NCBI GenBank assembly: GCA_020442385.1
Contig: JAGRKE010000014.1
Location: 124,001-188,000 of the forward strand
Direction of reading: 5' to 3'
From: Alphaproteobacteria bacterium
GTDB lineage: Bacteria > Pseudomonadota > Alphaproteobacteria > Micavibrionales > Micavibrionaceae
Length of the DNA: 64,000 bases
The notes under the pieces are model-generated. The model did not search any database. It was not told the DNA's origin and saw only the letters and a program-made list of their open reading frames with translations. Positions within the stretch are counted from its first letter, which is position 1, and every line of letters starts with the position of its first letter. Both the position numbers and the translations under genes were made by a program. Below, piece after piece: positions 55,621 through 64,000 of this stretch.

Positions 55621-56430
55621 CTAGGACTTGATCTTATAGCCGGTGCGCAGCATGATATAGATCACAATCGTCAGAAGGATGTTCACGACGCTCAGGCTGA
55701 TCAGCCCGATGCTCAAATCTCCATCCATCTGGCCGATAAATCCGGCCCGGAAACCATCAATCATGTAGAAAAACGGATTATACAGCGCCAGCGCGTGCCA
55801 CATCTTCGGCAGGCTTTCGATGGAATAGAACGTTCCCGACAGGAAGGTCAGCGGCGTGATGATAAAATTCGTCACTGCCGACATATGATCGAACTTATCC
55901 GACCACAAGCCACCAATAACCCCGAGGGCGCTCAGCATATACACACCGAGAAACCCAAAGGCTAGCACCATCCACAGCGCGTGAATTTTCACCGGCAGGA
56001 ACAAAACCATCGCCAGCCATGTAATCACACCCACCGCAACGCCGCGCACCACACCGCCCGCAACAAATCCGATCAACAATTCAATCTCAGAGAGCGGCGG
56101 CATCAGCAAGTCAATAAACGTGCCCTGCACTTTCGAAATAATGATTGAGGATGATGTATTGGCAAAGGCGTTTTGCACCATGGTCATCATAATCAGACCG
56201 GGCGCGAGAAACTCCAGAAACGGTACATTCCCGACATGGCGCGTCAACCCACCAAAGGCCAGCGCAAAAATCGTGTAATACAGCAAGGTGGTGATCACCG
56301 GCGCGGCCAGCGTTTGCACATAGACCGCCATGAACCGAGAAATCTCTTTCTTGATCAGGGTCTTCAGGCCCACATAATTCAGACCTTTTATAACTCTGGG
56401 CTGAGGGCCGTCGGTTGTTTGGGATGACAT
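55621..56430 (-). CDS. ABC-2 type transporter permease
   Basis: 269 residues from ATG at 56430 (GGAG five bases ahead). The ABC-2 layout is clear: a cytoplasmic N-terminus, then about six helices with APVITTLLYYTIFALAFGG, IVAGG-like FVAGGVVRGVAVGVITWLA, and LTFLSGTFYSIESLPKMWHALALYNPFFYMIDGFR. Family members export polysaccharides, drugs or lipids with a separate ATPase. No ATPase gene adjoins it, so the partner lies elsewhere. Divergent from recX. Confidence 0.9.
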   Translation of the reverse strand: MSSQTTDGPQPRVIKGLNYVGLKTLIKKEISRFMAVYVQTLAAPVITTLLYYTIFALAFGGLTRHVGNVPFLEFLAPGLIMMTMVQNAFANTSSSIIISKVQGTFIDLLMPPLSEIELLIGFVAGGVVRGVAVGVITWLAMVLFLPVKIHALWMVLAFGFLGVYMLSALGVIGGLWSDKFDHMSAVTNFIITPLTFLSGTFYSIESLPKMWHALALYNPFFYMIDGFRAGFIGQMDGDLSIGLISLSVVNILLTIVIYIMLRTGYKIKS

Positions 56431-56501
56431 CAAGGCTCCACTTGCGTATGATCGGTTAAACGCTGCGTTTACCGCAGGCTCACTAACATAGAAGCTGCGT
56501 C

Positions 56502-57116
56502 ATGAATATCAAGACACAAAACACATCCGCCCCAAAGCAAAAAAAGCGCACGCCCCGCCCGCCCAAAAAAATCACCCCAACCTATTTGCACAATGCGGGA
56601 CTGTATTATCTCCAACGCTTCGCCGCCAGCAGCGCGCATTTCCGCGAAGTTATGATGCGCAAAGTTAAAAAATCCTGCCATTATCACAAAGATCAAAATT
56701 ATGAAGACTGCGCGCAAATGGTCGATGCGCTGGTTGAACAATTTGCCTCCTCCGGCCTTTTGGATGATAGCGCCTATACGCGCGGGGTCGTCACCTCCCT
56801 GCGCCGCAGCGGTAAATCCCGCCGCGCGATTATCGCCAAGCTCAAACAAAAAGGCCTTAGCGATGACATGATCGAGCGCACACTTACCGCCTATGATGAC
56901 GACAGCGCAGGCTCTTCCGCTGATGCGGAATTAACCGCAGCGCTGAATTTCGCCCGCAAAAAACGCCTCGGTCCGTTTACGCGCGATAAAGAAACCCCGC
57001 CCGAAAAAGCGCTGGCATCGATGGCACGGGCCGGATTTTCTTATGATGTTTGTAAAACTGTTCTTGAGATGGAGCCTAAAGCGGCGCAAGCACGCTTAAC
57101 GCACCGTTATTTCTAG
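56502..57116 (+). CDS. recX: Regulatory protein RecX
   Basis: 204 residues, within the family range. A basic N-terminal tail (1-25) then the three-helix RecX repeats: YLQRFAASSAHFREVMMRKVKKS, LVEQFASSGLLDDSAYTRGVV, and AIIAKLKQKGLSDDMIERTL. RecX binds RecA filaments and limits their activity. recA is not nearby. Convergent with the histidine kinase gene, overlapping it by 4 bases. Confidence 0.92.
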   Translation: MNIKTQNTSAPKQKKRTPRPPKKITPTYLHNAGLYYLQRFAASSAHFREVMMRKVKKSCHYHKDQNYEDCAQMVDALVEQFASSGLLDDSAYTRGVVTSLRRSGKSRRAIIAKLKQKGLSDDMIERTLTAYDDDSAGSSADAELTAALNFARKKRLGPFTRDKETPPEKALASMARAGFSYDVCKTVLEMEPKAAQARLTHRYF

Positions 57117-59710
57117 GCGCTTTCCTGATCTTCACTCTCAGACTTTTTTACAGGCGTTGCCGGACGGCTCTTCTTTTTCTTCGAAACACGCGTGGCAGGC
57201 ATAATGACCGTTACCGTTGTTCCGATGCCTTTTTGTGAAATCATCTCCAGCTCGCCGCCATGCATCTTGACCAATTCATCGGCCAGCGTCAGACCCAGTC
57301 CTGTGCCTGAATTATCACGGCTCAGCTCATTTTGCAGCTGACCAAAGGGCGAGAGCGCTTTTTGAATCTCATCTTCATTCAAGCCGATCCCTGTATCCGT
57401 GATCGACACGCTCAGGCGACCGCCCGCATCTTGCGCTGAGGTAATACTGATCCGCCCGCCCTTGGGCGTAAATTTCACCGCATTCGAAAGCAGGTTCAAA
57501 ATCACCTGCTTCATCGCCAACTCTTCGGCGATAACATCGGGAATGTCCTGCAACTCCGTCGTGACATGCAGCTTATTCACCTCAACCTTATTTTTCACAA
57601 GCTCCAGACAGCCCAGCACAATCTCATTGAGGTCGACGAGACTTTCATTGAGCTGGCGCTCCCCGGTTTCAATTTTTGAAATATCGAGAATTTCATTGAT
57701 GATATCCAGAAGATGCGCGCCGCTGCTGTGGATATCTCTCGCATATTCTAAATAGGATTCAGGCTCGATCTTACCGAACGCCTCATCCTTAATAATCTCG
57801 GAAAAACCGATGATGGAATTCAGCGGCGTGCGCAATTCATGGCTCATATTGGCCAAAAATTCAGACTTGGCGCGGTTGGCCATATCGGAATGTATTTTCG
57901 CCTCGCGCAGTTTGATATCCGCCTCTTTACGCTCGGTAATATCGGACATACTGCCCTCGTAATACAGCGTGTGCATATTCTCATCGCGCACGGCACGGGC
58001 GTTTTCGTTGATCCATAAAATCTCCCCGTCTTTGCACACCACGCGGGTTTCGTAATTGTGCATATAGCCGTGCTTTTCCAGCTCTTTCAAAAACATCTGA
58101 CGCTCGCGCTGCGAGGCATAGACCTGTTCATTGGCATTCTTCACTGTGCGCAGCAGCTCTTCCGCGCTCTCATATCCCAAAATCCTTGCCAGCGCCGGGT
58201 TGGCACTCAAATACAACCCCTCCGGCGTAATCTGGAAGATACCCCCTGCGGCGTTTTCAACAATCGCGCGGTATTTCTTTTCCGCTTCGCTGAGCGCACG
58301 TTCAGCGCGGCGGCGCTCCTCCACATCGGTAAAGGTTCCCACCACACGGGTTTCGCGGTTTTCATCCTTGCGGGTCATCGAAACCGCCAACTCGACAGCC
58401 CTGAATTTTCCATCGGCCGTGCGCAAACGCGTAAAAGATCGGAAACCGTTACTCGTCCCCTGAAGCATCTCCTGAAAATCTTGCCGCAGGCGCTCTTGGT
58501 CATTGGAATCGAGCATACTGAACAAATCCATTCCCTTAGATTGCTGCGGATCAAAACCTGTTACTGCCCGCCAACGTTCATTCAAGAACACAATTCGCCC
58601 ATTTGCATCTGTTTCAAAAATAATATCCGTCACCGCATCAACGATCGAGCGATGCTCGTGCTCAGATCGCTCCAGCACCGCGCCAATGCGTTTACGCTCG
58701 GCAATCTCGTTATCCAGCTGCACAGATTTACGCTCCAGCAGTTGCGAGACATCTTCCATGCGCTCTTCATGCTGGTTATAGATGCGCGTAAAGGCCGCAG
58801 CCAGCGCCGTGGTCAAACAACCCAACACCAGAACGCATAGTGGCAAAATCCCCATAAAGCGCTCATGCGCCAGACGGAAGAATTTCATCGACACTTCCCA
58901 ATTACGGTCAATTACAGGAAATTCATAGACAAAGGTTTTTCCCTGAAGCGCGCGCTCCGTGCCTTGCGTTTTATCCAGTGCAAAAATCGACTGACCCGAG
59001 GCCATATCGCGGATAGACAGAAATGCCGATAAACCATGCGCCTGCTGCCAGTTTTGATCAAAAATGAAATGCGGAGAGATCACGGCCATCAGCAATCCAT
59101 TTTGCGAGGGGCGCTCCAGCGGTACCGAAATCACAAAAGGAACGCCGCGCATAATATGATCCTCCCCCGTCGGCGGTCCGCTTTGCACGGTGAAAGACAC
59201 GTCCAGCAACACAGCATTCTTCGCCGCCTGCATCATATTCTTGCGCTCAATATCCGCAAAAAAATCGCGGTCCATATTCAAGCCATAACGCCGCCCATCA
59301 AGCTTGGCGTATAAAATTTCGGAAACCCATCGCCCGTCCGGACCTTTGAAAACCCAGACAACTTGCTCCAGCCCTTCACTGCCACCAAGTGCGCGGCGCG
59401 CCTTTTGAATGGCGGTCTGGCGGAAGGCGGTGTTTTCAATCGAAAGAAAAGACGATGTGTTGACCAAACGGCTGAGCTGTTCGCTGAAATGGTCTGAAAT
59501 CTCATCGGCAATTTCCAGGCTCATGCGGTTATATTCATCGCTCTTGAGGCTTTGAATATAGGTGTTGATACTCACAAACGCCCAAACGGTCAAAACCGCA
59601 CCCGTAATCAAAATCAGGAACTGATAAAACAAAACCTGCCCGCGCGCCCGGCCACGCCCGCTCGTCTGCGCTCTGAACTCTTCATGCATATTTGTTTTTT
59701 GTTCTGACAT
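57113..59710 (-). CDS. Membrane-bound PAS sensor histidine kinase
   Basis: 865 residues. Transmembrane helices at about 25-47 and 286-308 flank a periplasmic sensor of some 235 residues (CHASE-like in size, type not certain). Two PAS domains follow (about 347-465 and 475-595), then the HisKA box NMSHELRTPLNSIIGFSE with His624, the N box NLLSNAVKFTPKGG and the G box GTGLGLTLADELVKMHGG. It ends in a Lys/Ser/Glu-rich tail. There is no receiver domain and no adjacent regulator gene, so it is an orphan. ATG follows AAAGGCGAGC. Confidence 0.93.
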   Translation of the reverse strand: MSEQKTNMHEEFRAQTSGRGRARGQVLFYQFLILITGAVLTVWAFVSINTYIQSLKSDEYNRMSLEIADEISDHFSEQLSRLVNTSSFLSIENTAFRQTAIQKARRALGGSEGLEQVVWVFKGPDGRWVSEILYAKLDGRRYGLNMDRDFFADIERKNMMQAAKNAVLLDVSFTVQSGPPTGEDHIMRGVPFVISVPLERPSQNGLLMAVISPHFIFDQNWQQAHGLSAFLSIRDMASGQSIFALDKTQGTERALQGKTFVYEFPVIDRNWEVSMKFFRLAHERFMGILPLCVLVLGCLTTALAAAFTRIYNQHEERMEDVSQLLERKSVQLDNEIAERKRIGAVLERSEHEHRSIVDAVTDIIFETDANGRIVFLNERWRAVTGFDPQQSKGMDLFSMLDSNDQERLRQDFQEMLQGTSNGFRSFTRLRTADGKFRAVELAVSMTRKDENRETRVVGTFTDVEERRRAERALSEAEKKYRAIVENAAGGIFQITPEGLYLSANPALARILGYESAEELLRTVKNANEQVYASQRERQMFLKELEKHGYMHNYETRVVCKDGEILWINENARAVRDENMHTLYYEGSMSDITERKEADIKLREAKIHSDMANRAKSEFLANMSHELRTPLNSIIGFSEIIKDEAFGKIEPESYLEYARDIHSSGAHLLDIINEILDISKIETGERQLNESLVDLNEIVLGCLELVKNKVEVNKLHVTTELQDIPDVIAEELAMKQVILNLLSNAVKFTPKGGRISITSAQDAGGRLSVSITDTGIGLNEDEIQKALSPFGQLQNELSRDNSGTGLGLTLADELVKMHGGELEMISQKGIGTTVTVIMPATRVSKKKKSRPATPVKKSESEDQESA

Positions 59711-59828
59711 GCTCGCCTTTAATCAGAAATAGTATACCGCAGAAACGCAGCCGAAAGAATAAGGCTCATACCCACCCCTTCATCACAATGCAGGAAAGCT
59801 CTTAAAACTTTGTAAATTTTAGGTTTTT

Positions 59829-61190
59829 CTAGAGTGGGATCGTAATGCGGACGCGCAAGCCGCCGCGCTCGCTTTTCTCCAACCAGATTTTACCGCCATG
59901 GCTATGCACAACCTCTCTGGCGATCGGCATCCCTAACCCAACGCCGCCCGTGGCCGTATTGCGCGAGCTATCAACACGATAGAACGGGCGGAAAACATCC
60001 TCAAAATGATCTTCGGGAATTCCGGGGCCGTCATCATCAATCGTAATGGAGAGCTTCTTTTCATCCATCGCCGCGCTGAGCCAGACGTGCCGCGCATATT
60101 TCCCGGCATTGCCGACCAAATTGCTCAGGCAGCGCTCCATCGCCAGCGGGCGCACCATGATATTCATCGCCTCGCCCGCCTGCATCTGCACCTCAACACC
60201 CTGCCTGCGCGCCGCCGCAACAACGTCTTCCAGTAGTGCATTCATATCCGTATAGCGCGGCGCTTCATCCCCTTCGCCGCGTACAAATTCAATATAGCCC
60301 TCAATCATGCGCTCCATCGCCTGAATATCGGTTTTCATCGCATCAACATCCGGACTATCACCCAGCATTTCCAGTTGCAGCTTCAGGCGCGTCAGCGGCG
60401 TGCGCAAATCATGAGAAACCCCGGCCAACATGGCCGTGCGCTGATCAATCTGGCGGCGGATGCGCGTGTGCATATCAAGAAAAGCTTGTGAGGCCTGACG
60501 AACTTCACGCGCGCCCGAGGGACGAAAGGCAATCACATCGCGTCCCTTACCAAAGCGCTCTGCCGCAATCGCCAATTTGCGGATCGGGCGGATCTGGTTG
60601 CGCATGAATAAAATCGCCACAATAAGCAAGATCAACGAAATCCCAAACATCCACAGCAGAAAGATATAGCCCGAGGAACTAAAGAGGCGTCGCCCCGGAA
60701 AGGTCACATTTAAAACACCCTCTTCCAGCTGCACCGCGACATGAATCCATTTTTCATCGAAATCAATGTCCAGTAAGAAAGGCTGGCGCAACTTTTCCTG
60801 CAACTCTGCGCGCAGTGTCTGCGCGACTTCCGAAGACCACGGATCGGCGCGGCCGATCTTTTGCTCCTCCCCCAACGTTTTGCCCGGCGCATAGTCTGCC
60901 TGCAAATCCAGATTGCGCGCCATATAGCCGTAAAATTCCTGCAACGCCGCCGGATCGTCCGCACCTTGCTCCTCCGTCATACGCGTGATCGCCGCAATCT
61001 CTCCGGCGGCGGCATAGGCCAGCCGCGTGGTCATCTTGCTCCAATGCCGGTCGAAAAAGATATAACTGGTGACAATCTGGATCAGCAGCACCGGCGTAAT
61101 CAAAATCATCAGTGAGCGGCCAAACAATGTCCGCGGCAGAAATGTTTTGATCGATAGCCCTGTTTTCGGGTCTTGGGAATAAACGCTCAT
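59829..61190 (-). CDS. EnvZ-like sensor histidine kinase
   Basis: 453 residues. Helices at about 26-47 and 175-196 enclose a periplasmic domain of about 125 residues. HAMP linker (RNQIRPIRKLAIAAERFGKG), HisKA box GVSHDLRTPLTRLKLQLEML with His260, N box CLSNLVGNAGKYA, and G boxes DDDGPGIPEDHF and GGVGLGMPIAREVVHSHGG. The start overlaps the response regulator gene by 4 bases, so it is its partner. Osmotic or envelope sensing is the family-level guess. Confidence 0.95.
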   Translation of the reverse strand: MSVYSQDPKTGLSIKTFLPRTLFGRSLMILITPVLLIQIVTSYIFFDRHWSKMTTRLAYAAAGEIAAITRMTEEQGADDPAALQEFYGYMARNLDLQADYAPGKTLGEEQKIGRADPWSSEVAQTLRAELQEKLRQPFLLDIDFDEKWIHVAVQLEEGVLNVTFPGRRLFSSSGYIFLLWMFGISLILLIVAILFMRNQIRPIRKLAIAAERFGKGRDVIAFRPSGAREVRQASQAFLDMHTRIRRQIDQRTAMLAGVSHDLRTPLTRLKLQLEMLGDSPDVDAMKTDIQAMERMIEGYIEFVRGEGDEAPRYTDMNALLEDVVAAARRQGVEVQMQAGEAMNIMVRPLAMERCLSNLVGNAGKYARHVWLSAAMDEKKLSITIDDDGPGIPEDHFEDVFRPFYRVDSSRNTATGGVGLGMPIAREVVHSHGGKIWLEKSERGGLRVRITIPL

Positions 61191-61882
61191 AAATCCTCCA
61201 CCCGCAGCATATAGCCCTTACCGCGCACCGTCTGGAGATAGCGCGGATTACGCGTGTCCTCTTCAATCTTGCGGCGCAAACGCGTCACCTGCACATCGAT
61301 CGTGCGCTCACCCGCATCAATCCCGCAAATCTCCGCCAGCGCCTCGCGGCTTACCGGCTCCCCCGCCCGGCCCGCCAGCGCGCGCACAAGGCTTTTCTCC
61401 ATATCGGTCAGCGCCAAAACCGCATCGCCGTTGCGAAATTCATTCATTTCGGGATCAAAGCGCCACGCGCCGATCTTAAAGGGCCGCAGCGCTTCTTGCG
61501 GCTTGGCGGTGCGGCGCAAAATCGCATTCAAACGCAAAACCAGCTCGCGCGGCTCAAACGGCTTGGGCAGGTAATCATCCGCGCCCGCCTCCAGCCCGGT
61601 AATACGGTCCTGCGCCTCCCCCAGCGCGGTCAGCAGCAACACCGGCACATCGCCCTTCAGCCCCTTGGTGAATTCCAGCCCCGTTTCGCCGGGCATCATC
61701 ACATCCACCACCAACGCATCAAAGCTGTAGCGCGCCAGCATATCACGCGCGGCAGACGCATCCGCGGCCTCCATCACGACAAATTCATTCTCCCACAGAT
61801 AGCGCGAGACGAGATCGCGAATACGCTCATCATCATCCACTACCAATATATGCGGGCGCGCTGAAAACTGTTGAATGTCCAT
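61187..61882 (-). CDS. OmpR-family response regulator
   Basis: 231 residues from the ATG at 61882 (AGGAAGAGAGTG ahead); the frame extends 21 codons further but with a basic tail unlike the family. Receiver domain with acidic pocket VVDDDERIRDL and phospho-acceptor Asp60 in ALVVDVMMPGETG, then the winged-helix output domain with LTDMEKSLVRALAG and RTIDVQVTRLRRKIEEDTRNPRYLQTVRGKGYML. Coupled to the EnvZ-like kinase gene. Confidence 0.96.
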   Translation of the reverse strand: MDIQQFSARPHILVVDDDERIRDLVSRYLWENEFVVMEAADASAARDMLARYSFDALVVDVMMPGETGLEFTKGLKGDVPVLLLTALGEAQDRITGLEAGADDYLPKPFEPRELVLRLNAILRRTAKPQEALRPFKIGAWRFDPEMNEFRNGDAVLALTDMEKSLVRALAGRAGEPVSREALAEICGIDAGERTIDVQVTRLRRKIEEDTRNPRYLQTVRGKGYMLRVEDL

Positions 61883-61956
61883 CACTCTCTTCCTGCGTTT
61901 AAAAGCAAGAGTAGAGATAAAATCCCGCTTGGTAAAGATGTGCAAAAAAGGTCCGT

Positions 61957-61988
61957 CAAAAATAAAGGCCGCGTTTAACGCAACCTTT
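61957..61988 (-). terminator. Terminator of the 242-residue gene
   Basis: Arms AAAGGTTGCGTT and AACGCGGCCTTT on the minus strand pair with G-T wobbles, followed by ATTTTTG. It isolates the unknown gene from the two-component genes. Confidence 0.75.
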
Positions 61989-62036
61989 AAATAATTAAAT
62001 ACCTAAATGACTAACAACCTGCAGCCTGCCCCTGCG

Positions 62037-62765
62037 TCAGGCAGGGGGTTGAAACGCCAATGCGACCGGAATCGAGAACAGCTTGAGGCCGTCCTTGTGG
62101 ACCCAATCATCGACACCGTCCGTGAGGCAAACATTGTACACGATGGACGAGTTGACTGGGTCCTCATTGGCCGACCAATAACAACTGGCGTTGTCAGAGC
62201 CATCTTTCGTGATAAATTTATAGCCTTGCTTGCCAATCTCTTTTCTCTTTGAGCAGAGATTGGTGTCTACAGTTACATCACCTGAACCAATCTCACGGCC
62301 ATGAAGAAGCTGTTTCATCGGCATAAACAGACCTGTCGTGACCTCTTTGCCGGAAGATTGTGCAAAGTCTAACAATATTTTGATTTTTCTGGTGATATCC
62401 TCTTCTAAAGACACATCGGGCGCCCAATGCGGACGATCATAAACCTCCATGCCGTCCAGGCCGTGATAGCCTTTAATCTCACCAGTTCTCTTAACGGAAT
62501 TAACCCATGTGCCAAGACCGCCGCCATCAATATTGGCCAAGTCTTGTGGGGAAACCAGCAATGTGGCCGTGGCCGTATCAGGAAGATCGGCCAGATACTG
62601 GCTGATTTTGTTAAGCTGGACTGTTCCGGCGCGGATAAAGGCATTATCAGGCTCAAAACTTTTAACAGTCGGGCTGGAGGCAATCACGCCCACAACATTT
62701 TCTTGGGCATTTTGAAATTCGCCTTTCAAGCGCCTTTTGGCTGTTGTTTCTTGTTCCTCATCCAT
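62037..62765 (-). CDS. Hypothetical protein, 242 residues, DUF1566/Lcl-like C-terminus
   Basis: ATG preceded by AAAGGAACATAAGT. No signal or membrane helix at the N-terminus, which is basic and helical (TAKRRLKGEFQNAQEN). The middle has LATLLVSP-like ATATLLVSPQDLANIDGGG and an apparent metal-free loop. The C-terminus, CYWSANEDPVNSSIVYNVC and then DGLKLFSIPVALA, resembles the DUF1566/Lcl pattern 'YWSS.e....nAw.v.f..G...' found in many surface proteins. Three Cys are concentrated in this part. Own terminator, so a single-gene unit. Family assignment is tentative. Confidence 0.65.
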   Translation of the reverse strand: MDEEQETTAKRRLKGEFQNAQENVVGVIASSPTVKSFEPDNAFIRAGTVQLNKISQYLADLPDTATATLLVSPQDLANIDGGGLGTWVNSVKRTGEIKGYHGLDGMEVYDRPHWAPDVSLEEDITRKIKILLDFAQSSGKEVTTGLFMPMKQLLHGREIGSGDVTVDTNLCSKRKEIGKQGYKFITKDGSDNASCYWSANEDPVNSSIVYNVCLTDGVDDWVHKDGLKLFSIPVALAFQPPA

Positions 62766-62891
62766 ACTTATGTTCCTTTTTTAACGCAGTTTACTTCGTT
62801 CTAAAATATTGCAGCGATCCTACCTTCCTTTTATTTGTTATGTCAACTTTTAAGTAAAAAATAAGGGAAGCCAAGATATTTCTTATAGTTA

Positions 62892-62920
62892 TTGAACTTC
62901 TGCGGTCTTATTCCTAATGT
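62892..62920 (+). promoter_or_regulatory. Candidate promoter for ilvE
   Basis: TTGAAC (62892-62897), a 17-base spacer, TAATGT (62915-62920). The match is moderate. It lies 48 bases ahead of the ilvE ATG, with a short palindrome GGGTT-AA-AACCC between them. Confidence 0.4.
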
Positions 62921-62968
62921 TAGCGATGGGTTAAAACCCAAACAATGAACTAATAAAGGACAAAGACA

Positions 62969-63844
62969 ATGGCGAAGATTCCCTTTGACGATAGAGACGG
63001 TTTCATCTGGATGGATGGGGAGATGCTCCCCTGGCGCGAGGCCAAAGTCCACTTTCTGACCCACGGGTTGCATTACGGCACGCAAGTCTTTGAGGGCGAG
63101 CGCGCCTATGACGGCCATATTTTCCGCTCGGTTGATCATTCCAAGCGCCTGCTACGCTCGGCCGAGGTTATTCATATGCCGGTGCCCTACAGTATTGAGC
63201 AGCTTGAGCAGATCAAACGCGAACTTCTTGAAGCCAACGGCCTTGAAAACGCCTATATCCGGATGGCCGCATGGCGCGGGCCCGAGCAAATGGGCATTGA
63301 TGTTACGGGCTCAAAAACCCATGTTGCCGCCGCCGCGTGGGAATGGGGCAGCTATTTCGATCCTGAGGTGCGCAAGGTCGGCATCTCGCTGATGACCTCG
63401 CAATACCGCAAGCCCGCCCCCCAAACCGCACCGATTGAAAGCAAGTGCGCCGGGCTTTATGTCCTCGGCACGATGGCCAAATATGAGGCCCAGCAGAAGG
63501 GCTTTACCGATGCTTTCATGCATGATTTTGAAGGCTATGTGGCCGAGAGCTCCGGGGCGAATATCTTCCTGATTAAGGATGGCGCGCTGCACACCCCGAT
63601 TGCGGACCGTTTCTTGAACGGCCTGACCCGCCAAACTGTAATTCAAATCGCCAAAGATATGGGCATAGAGGTTCAGGAACGCCGCATTAAGCCCGAAGAA
63701 GTCGGCGGCTTTGATGAAATTTTCCTCACCGGCACGGCGGCTGAGATTACACCTGTCGGCAAAATTGACGATCTCACCTTCACCCCCGGCCCACTAACCA
63801 AGCAGCTGCATGAGGCCTATGAAGCTTGTGTGCGGAAACACTAA
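62969..63844 (+). CDS. ilvE: Branched-chain amino acid aminotransferase
   Basis: 291 residues, class IV PLP enzyme. Signatures: VHFLTHGLHYGTQVFEGERAY, IESKCAGLYVLGTMAKYEA (PLP lysine near here), YVAESSGANIFLIKDG, ITRQTV-like LTRQTVIQIAKDMGIEV, and EIFLTGTAAEITPV. Last step of valine, leucine and isoleucine synthesis. ATG follows AAAGGACAAAGACA. Ends 11 bases before the convergent gene at the right edge. Confidence 0.97.
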   Translation: MAKIPFDDRDGFIWMDGEMLPWREAKVHFLTHGLHYGTQVFEGERAYDGHIFRSVDHSKRLLRSAEVIHMPVPYSIEQLEQIKRELLEANGLENAYIRMAAWRGPEQMGIDVTGSKTHVAAAAWEWGSYFDPEVRKVGISLMTSQYRKPAPQTAPIESKCAGLYVLGTMAKYEAQQKGFTDAFMHDFEGYVAESSGANIFLIKDGALHTPIADRFLNGLTRQTVIQIAKDMGIEVQERRIKPEEVGGFDEIFLTGTAAEITPVGKIDDLTFTPGPLTKQLHEAYEACVRKH

Positions 63845-63855
63845 TATTTTGAAAA

Positions 63856-64000
63856 TTAAAGCTCTTTAGGCTCAATGACAGGACAAACGATGGTGTCTCT
63901 TAAATCCTGCGGCGGTACATATTCACCTTTGTAGAAATAGCCTTCTTTCTTTACAGACCCGTCAGGATTATAGAACGTTCCTACACCTGTTTGTCGGCCA
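63856..64000 (-). CDS. MORN-repeat-like protein, 3' part
   Basis: Read directly from the sequence. On the minus strand a frame is open from the right edge to TAA at 63856-63858, giving at least 48 residues. It contains GVGTFYNPDGSVKKEGYFYKGEYV, a MORN-like repeat ('G.G.fy.pdGs.kyeGyfk.ge'), and ends IVCPVIEPKEL. MORN repeats are often surface or membrane-associated. The start and any signal lie outside the window. Convergent with ilvE. Confidence 0.7.
   Translation of the reverse strand, partial: GRQTGVGTFYNPDGSVKKEGYFYKGEYVPPQDLRDTIVCPVIEPKEL

Noticed and set aside
58058..58840. Plus-strand open frame of 260 codons opposite the PAS kinase
   Set aside because: Antisense to clear PAS domains, with no start signals.
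62024..62046. CCTGCC/GGCAGG hairpin at the end of the 242-residue gene
   Set aside because: Six-bp stem, overlapping the coding end, and no T-run; the stronger hairpin at 61964-61988 is the better terminator.
1..64000. tRNA, rRNA, CRISPR arrays, insertion sequences, prophage or toxin-antitoxin modules
   Set aside because: I looked for cloverleaf-like runs, regularly spaced repeats, transposase motifs and paired toxin genes and saw none. The RHH protein at 36874 has no toxin partner.

Overview
The window reads as the chromosome of a flagellated alphaproteobacterium with medium GC (mid-50s by eye, not computed). The main pointers are the gene order rpiB-glyA-nrdR-ribD-ribE-ribB-ribH-nusB, a polyhydroxybutyrate set phaC-phaA-phaB with divergent phaR, a K+-independent H+-pyrophosphatase, a DUF6898-type small protein and an LdtR-like MarR regulator. 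A Rhodospirillales or Micavibrio-like lineage is possible but cannot be fixed from this stretch. I see no tRNA, rRNA, insertion sequence, prophage or CRISPR array. Coding density is high and operons are short on both strands.

Layout. 1-3.3 kb: 3' end of bamE, convergent hppA, and a lone fliL. 3.4-9.5 kb: the minus-strand rpiB-glyA-nrdR-riboflavin-nusB operon, with a small Imm-like membrane protein inside it. 9.5-14.5 kb: a 54-residue gene with its own promoter, a DUF6898 protein, glutaryl-CoA dehydrogenase, a small unknown gene, a MarR regulator, 3-hydroxyisobutyryl-CoA hydrolase and hemB. 14.5-19 kb: motA-motB, then parC with a small downstream gene. 19-24.7 kb: an unknown 344-residue protein, recO, a coupled trio (Ldh-family dehydrogenase, aspartate dehydrogenase, histidine phosphatase) and folK-folP. 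24.7-32.6 kb: a Tat-type DUF882 peptidase-like protein, a large L,D-transpeptidase, ilvD, two PH-domain membrane proteins, an HExxH protein and phosphofructokinase. 32.7-37.1 kb: a DUF465-like protein, purE-purK-fumC, and a methyltransferase/ribbon-helix-helix pair. 37-44.3 kb: an AsmA protein and the pha locus. 44.3-51.2 kb: a 1238-residue exported coiled-coil protein, a TcpQ-domain protein, prfB and a DJ-1-like protein. 51.5-57 kb: an OmpA-type lipoprotein, trkH, a lipoprotein, hslO, an ABC-2 permease and recX. 57-64 kb: a PAS-containing histidine kinase, an EnvZ/OmpR-like pair, an unknown protein, ilvE and the end of a MORN-like gene.

Most genes are housekeeping. Those acting together are riboflavin synthesis, PHB synthesis and its regulation, folate synthesis (folK-folP), purine synthesis (purE-purK), flagellar torque (motA-motB, fliL) and cell-wall remodelling.

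I did not find a clear, complete new defence or mobile system. The best leads are: (i) the coupled dehydrogenase/aspartate dehydrogenase/phosphatase trio; (ii) the coiled-coil plus TcpQ pair; (iii) an HExxH protein with no family I recognise; (iv) a 344-residue unknown whose GTG start lies just after a 12-bp hairpin; (v) reduced or degenerate riboflavin enzymes (RibBX type and a short RibD). prfB needs a programmed +1 frameshift whose site is fully visible, which extends the gene 103 bases upstream of the first start in its main frame. Several genes below were found by reading the sequence directly: the 54-residue gene at 9610, the full prfB, and the MORN-like gene at the right edge.
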